NCBI GenBank assembly: GCA_900768735.1
Contig: CAAGDZ010000257.1
Span: 1 to 5,052 of the forward strand
DNA from: Oscillospiraceae bacterium
GTDB taxonomy: Bacteria > Bacillota > Clostridia > Oscillospirales > Ruminococcaceae
Direction of reading: 5' to 3'
DNA: 5,052 nucleotides
Every line of letters starts with the position of its first letter. Position 1 is the first letter of the stretch. The position numbers and the translations under genes are program-made. Shown piece by piece: positions 3,649 through 5,052 of the stretch. Under the pieces are notes generated by a model. The model ran no database searches, was not told where the DNA came from, and worked only from the letters and a program-made list of their open reading frames with translations.

Positions 3649-4025
3649 GTCGCCCAAGTCCTCGCCGGTCCTAAATCGACATGGACAAAATCCTGCTTAC
3701 GATATATAACTGCCGTTGGTATGCCTGCCGCAAAGCATAACCTTTGTAACCGCCCTAAATCACAATGGGCAGTTATATCGGCAGCAAGTCCCTTAACATG
3801 ATAGCTGCCTGTCGCACCTCCGACAGCTTTATTGTGAGCTGTGCAACGGTAGCCGGAGCTAACATAAATCGGCTTACCAAGAGTATGCCGCACCCTGTCT
3901 AACATTGTTACCAGTCTATTATCAATCATAACGCGCCCGCAACATTTACAAGCAAATTCACCCGCCGTAAAATAGCGCGCTTTAATATTACCAAATCCAG
4001 CCACTTGTAAAAACCCCCTCGTCAT
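3645..4025 (-). CDS. M15-family zinc peptidase (D-Ala-D-Ala carboxypeptidase / endolysin-like)
   Basis: 126 aa, the whole being a Peptidase_M15_3 (PF08291) catalytic domain that cleaves peptidoglycan stem peptides. Zinc ligands are His76 and Asp83 in SYHVKGLAADI and His115 in DFVHVDLG, with Asp112 nearby; the fold markers FACKCCGR (24-31) and VSSGYRCTAHNKAVGG (55-70) are present. No signal peptide, wall-binding domain or membrane segment, as in phage endolysins that need another route out of the cell. Start: ATG at 4025 lacks a Shine-Dalgarno; GTG at 4004 has GAGGGGG nine bases upstream and loses only seven residues outside the domain, so the shorter form (119 aa) may be the real one. It is 46 bp after rep and coupled to the microprotein behind it. 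Similar peptidases occur in phages, including gut microviruses, and in plasmids. Confidence 0.92.
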   Translation of the reverse strand: MTRGFLQVAGFGNIKARYFTAGEFACKCCGRVMIDNRLVTMLDRVRHTLGKPIYVSSGYRCTAHNKAVGGATGSYHVKGLAADITAHCDLGRLQRLCFAAGIPTAVIYRKQDFVHVDLGPARTWAT

Positions 4026-4033
4026 GATATACT
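4005..4033 (+). promoter_or_regulatory. Candidate plus-strand extended -10 promoter between peptidase and rep
   Basis: TTGTAA (4005-4010), a 17-bp spacer and TATACT (4028-4033, 5/6) with TGA at 4025-4027 as an extended -10. Transcription would start near 4040 and meet the terminator at 4052 within about a dozen bases, giving an RNA of roughly 30 nt antisense to the rep-peptidase junction. Confidence 0.4.
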
Positions 4034-4046
4034 AATATTGACCAAT

Positions 4047-4094
4047 CAATCAGCCCTTCGGGGCTTTTTTTTTATTGCCCCTCTGGGCTGATTG
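4047..4094. repeat. Inverted repeat CAATCAGCCC / GGGCTGATTG at the rep stop
   Basis: Exact ten-base arms at 4047-4056 and 4085-4094, spanning the last rep codons and the stop. It contains the smaller terminator hairpin, so the outer stem and the inner hairpin are alternative folds, the same design as at 1089-1135. Confidence 0.75.
4052..4073 (+). terminator. Plus-strand rho-independent terminator with a UUCG tetraloop
   Basis: AGCCC (4052-4056), loop TTCG, GGGCT (4061-4065), then eight T. The stem is short but C(UUCG)G is an exceptionally stable loop. On the minus strand no T run follows the stem, so it acts on plus-strand transcription, although every protein gene here is on the minus strand. 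It would stop antisense RNA from entering rep. Confidence 0.7.
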
Positions 4095-5052
4095 ACCGCC
4101 CTATCATACTATAATGTTTTTGCCGCATTTTGCTTTTGCCAACGGTCGCCAAACGTTGGCAGAGCCGATTAAATGCGGCGTCGTCCTCCTGTGCCATTGC
4201 CAACATTGCCATGTTGGCAGATACTTGGCGCATGAGCCAATCCTCAACCTGCTGGAGCGTCCGCTCCGCTGGCGCAGTTGTTAGTCGCAGCGGCTCAACT
4301 GCGCCAATTAACCGCGCCCACCAGCTCGCTGTCGCCCACCTTGTTTTTTGCTTACCCTTGCCGCGCGCCTTAAAGGTAAGGTATTGCGCCAAAATCATAG
4401 ATACCACTTGCCCAATCCCCTCGCGCAAATTAGCAACCTTAACCAAATTCGCCGCCCGCTCCTCTTTAAGCTCAATTTCCAAGCGCGTCCAATTTGGTCT
4501 TGTCGCGTCTTGTTGCTCCAATCCTTTGCGATAGATACGGCACATACAACGCGACTTGCCGCTACCAAAATATACAGAGCCGCCTATAACATTGTTGTCG
4601 CCCGTGTCCCGTACATCTATTATCTTACAAGTACGCCATTGACTAACGTATAGACCGTTGCGCGCATATCTGGCGATTTTGTTATAGTCTAAAAGCTGCC
4701 CCTCATAATCATCAATCGCCAGATCAATGCGCGTAACCTGATAATCAAAACCAAGCTCGTTGAGATTATCAATAATATCAGGCACCGACTTATATTGCTC
4801 CACCTGTCGCACACCCTGACCGGAGCAAATAACATGAACGCCCATATCCGCTTGACCTGCCCACAATATCCAGACATTGCCTTGCACCATTTGGCACTTG
4901 TACCCCATTTTACCCCGTGGCAGCACCTGCCAGCCGTCAATAGGTAAGCCCAATATCTCCTTGCACCATTGCACACCGTCACGCCAGCCGTCACTCTCAC
5001 CGTCCCAATTTATGGCTGTCCATTGCTCATCAACCCAATCATGAGGCTTAAC
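4072..5052 (-). CDS. rep: Rolling-circle replication initiator, Rep_trans family (residues 17-342; N-terminus is at 1-48)
   Basis: Nicks the plus-strand origin and starts rolling-circle replication. Seen: this frame is open from the right edge of the window and joins exactly in phase with the 16 codons at 48-1, giving 342 aa. Motifs, numbered in the joined protein: IDWFEFTL at 7-14; HVICSGQG from His89; TRIDLAIDDY at 123-132; a VYFGSGKS...RIYRKGLEQ block at 176-196, whose Tyr190 is the likely nicking tyrosine; and WTRLEIELKEERA from about 204. These match the order of conserved blocks in the Rep_trans (PF02486, pT181 RepC-like) family. The C-terminal third (about 240-342) is helical and basic and carries no motif I recognise. 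The TAA stop lies beside a hairpin at 4047-4094, and the M15 peptidase follows 46 bp downstream, probably on the same transcript. Family assignment is firm; the catalytic tyrosine is inferred by position. Confidence 0.92.
   Translation of the reverse strand, partial: VKPHDWVDEQWTAINWDGESDGWRDGVQWCKEILGLPIDGWQVLPRGKMGYKCQMVQGNVWILWAGQADMGVHVICSGQGVRQVEQYKSVPDIIDNLNELGFDYQVTRIDLAIDDYEGQLLDYNKIARYARNGLYVSQWRTCKIIDVRDTGDNNVIGGSVYFGSGKSRCMCRIYRKGLEQQDATRPNWTRLEIELKEERAANLVKVANLREGIGQVVSMILAQYLTFKARGKGKQKTRWATASWWARLIGAVEPLRLTTAPAERTLQQVEDWLMRQVSANMAMLAMAQEDDAAFNRLCQRLATVGKSKMRQKHYSMIGRSISPEGQ

Noticed and set aside
4041..4052. 12-mer ACCAATCAATCA, identical to 21-32 and present at both ends of rep
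   Set aside because: One copy encodes the conserved LIDW of Rep, and a single exact 12-base match is expected about once by chance in 5 kb, so it is not counted as a repeat element.
4130..4653. Plus-strand open frames opposite rep
   Set aside because: Antisense shadows of the Rep coding sequence, without ribosome binding sites or family motifs.
1..5052. Inovirus or microvirus identity
   Set aside because: Rep and M15 peptidase alone fit many elements. There is no Zot-like ATPase, coat-protein series with signal peptides, or VP1/VP2 capsid gene anywhere on the circle.

Overview
The window reads as one complete small circular replicon of 5,052 bp, linearised inside its replication gene. Positions 48 to 1 on the minus strand encode the first 16 codons of a rolling-circle Rep protein, with a ribosome binding site and ATG. 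Position 5052 continues the same reading frame without a break, giving a 342-residue Rep_trans-type initiator that stops at 4072. All eleven convincing features that encode protein lie on the minus strand. The gene families (DUF1659, DUF2922, YvrJ, Rep_trans) and the purine-rich Shine-Dalgarno sites point to a Bacillota host. A Negativicutes or clostridial gut bacterium is my guess, but the sequence does not prove it.

In the direction of transcription, starting at the rep promoter region, the layout is as follows. (1) A structured leader of about 140 bp carries AT-rich direct repeats and inverted repeats. (2) rep runs 48->1/5052->4072. (3) A zinc D-Ala-D-Ala carboxypeptidase/endolysin-like M15 peptidase runs 4025->3645. 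(4) A 55-codon basic helical ORF starts at a TTG that overlaps the peptidase stop (3648->3481) and ends inside a strong terminator (3461-3495). (5) About 890 bp without a convincing protein gene hold many inverted repeats, a 26-bp tandem repeat and a long purine/pyrimidine hairpin; this is the natural place for replication origins or structural RNA. (6) Between 2588 and 2765 there is what looks like an antisense RNA plus attenuator, just upstream of (7) a ribbon-helix-helix-like regulator (2571->2131). (8) A tight cassette follows: DUF1659 (2050->1826), DUF2922 (1807->1583), a four-cysteine zinc-ribbon-like protein (1530->1297) and a YvrJ-family membrane microprotein (1286->1134), closed by a terminator. 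(9) A complete Xer/phage-type tyrosine recombinase (1047->187) leads back to rep.

A reasonable working model is a rolling-circle plasmid or plasmid-like virus. Rep replicates it, the recombinase resolves multimers or integrates it into the host chromosome, and an RNA attenuator plus a small DNA-binding protein control the DUF1659-DUF2922-Zn-YvrJ cassette. The peptidase and the membrane microprotein act at the cell envelope. No known capsid, packaging ATPase, Zot or mobilisation relaxase gene is visible, so if this is a virus its structural proteins would have to be among the uncharacterised small proteins. The function of the DUF1659/DUF2922/YvrJ set is not established, and its presence on such a minimal replicon with a lysin-like enzyme and an integrase is the most interesting point here.
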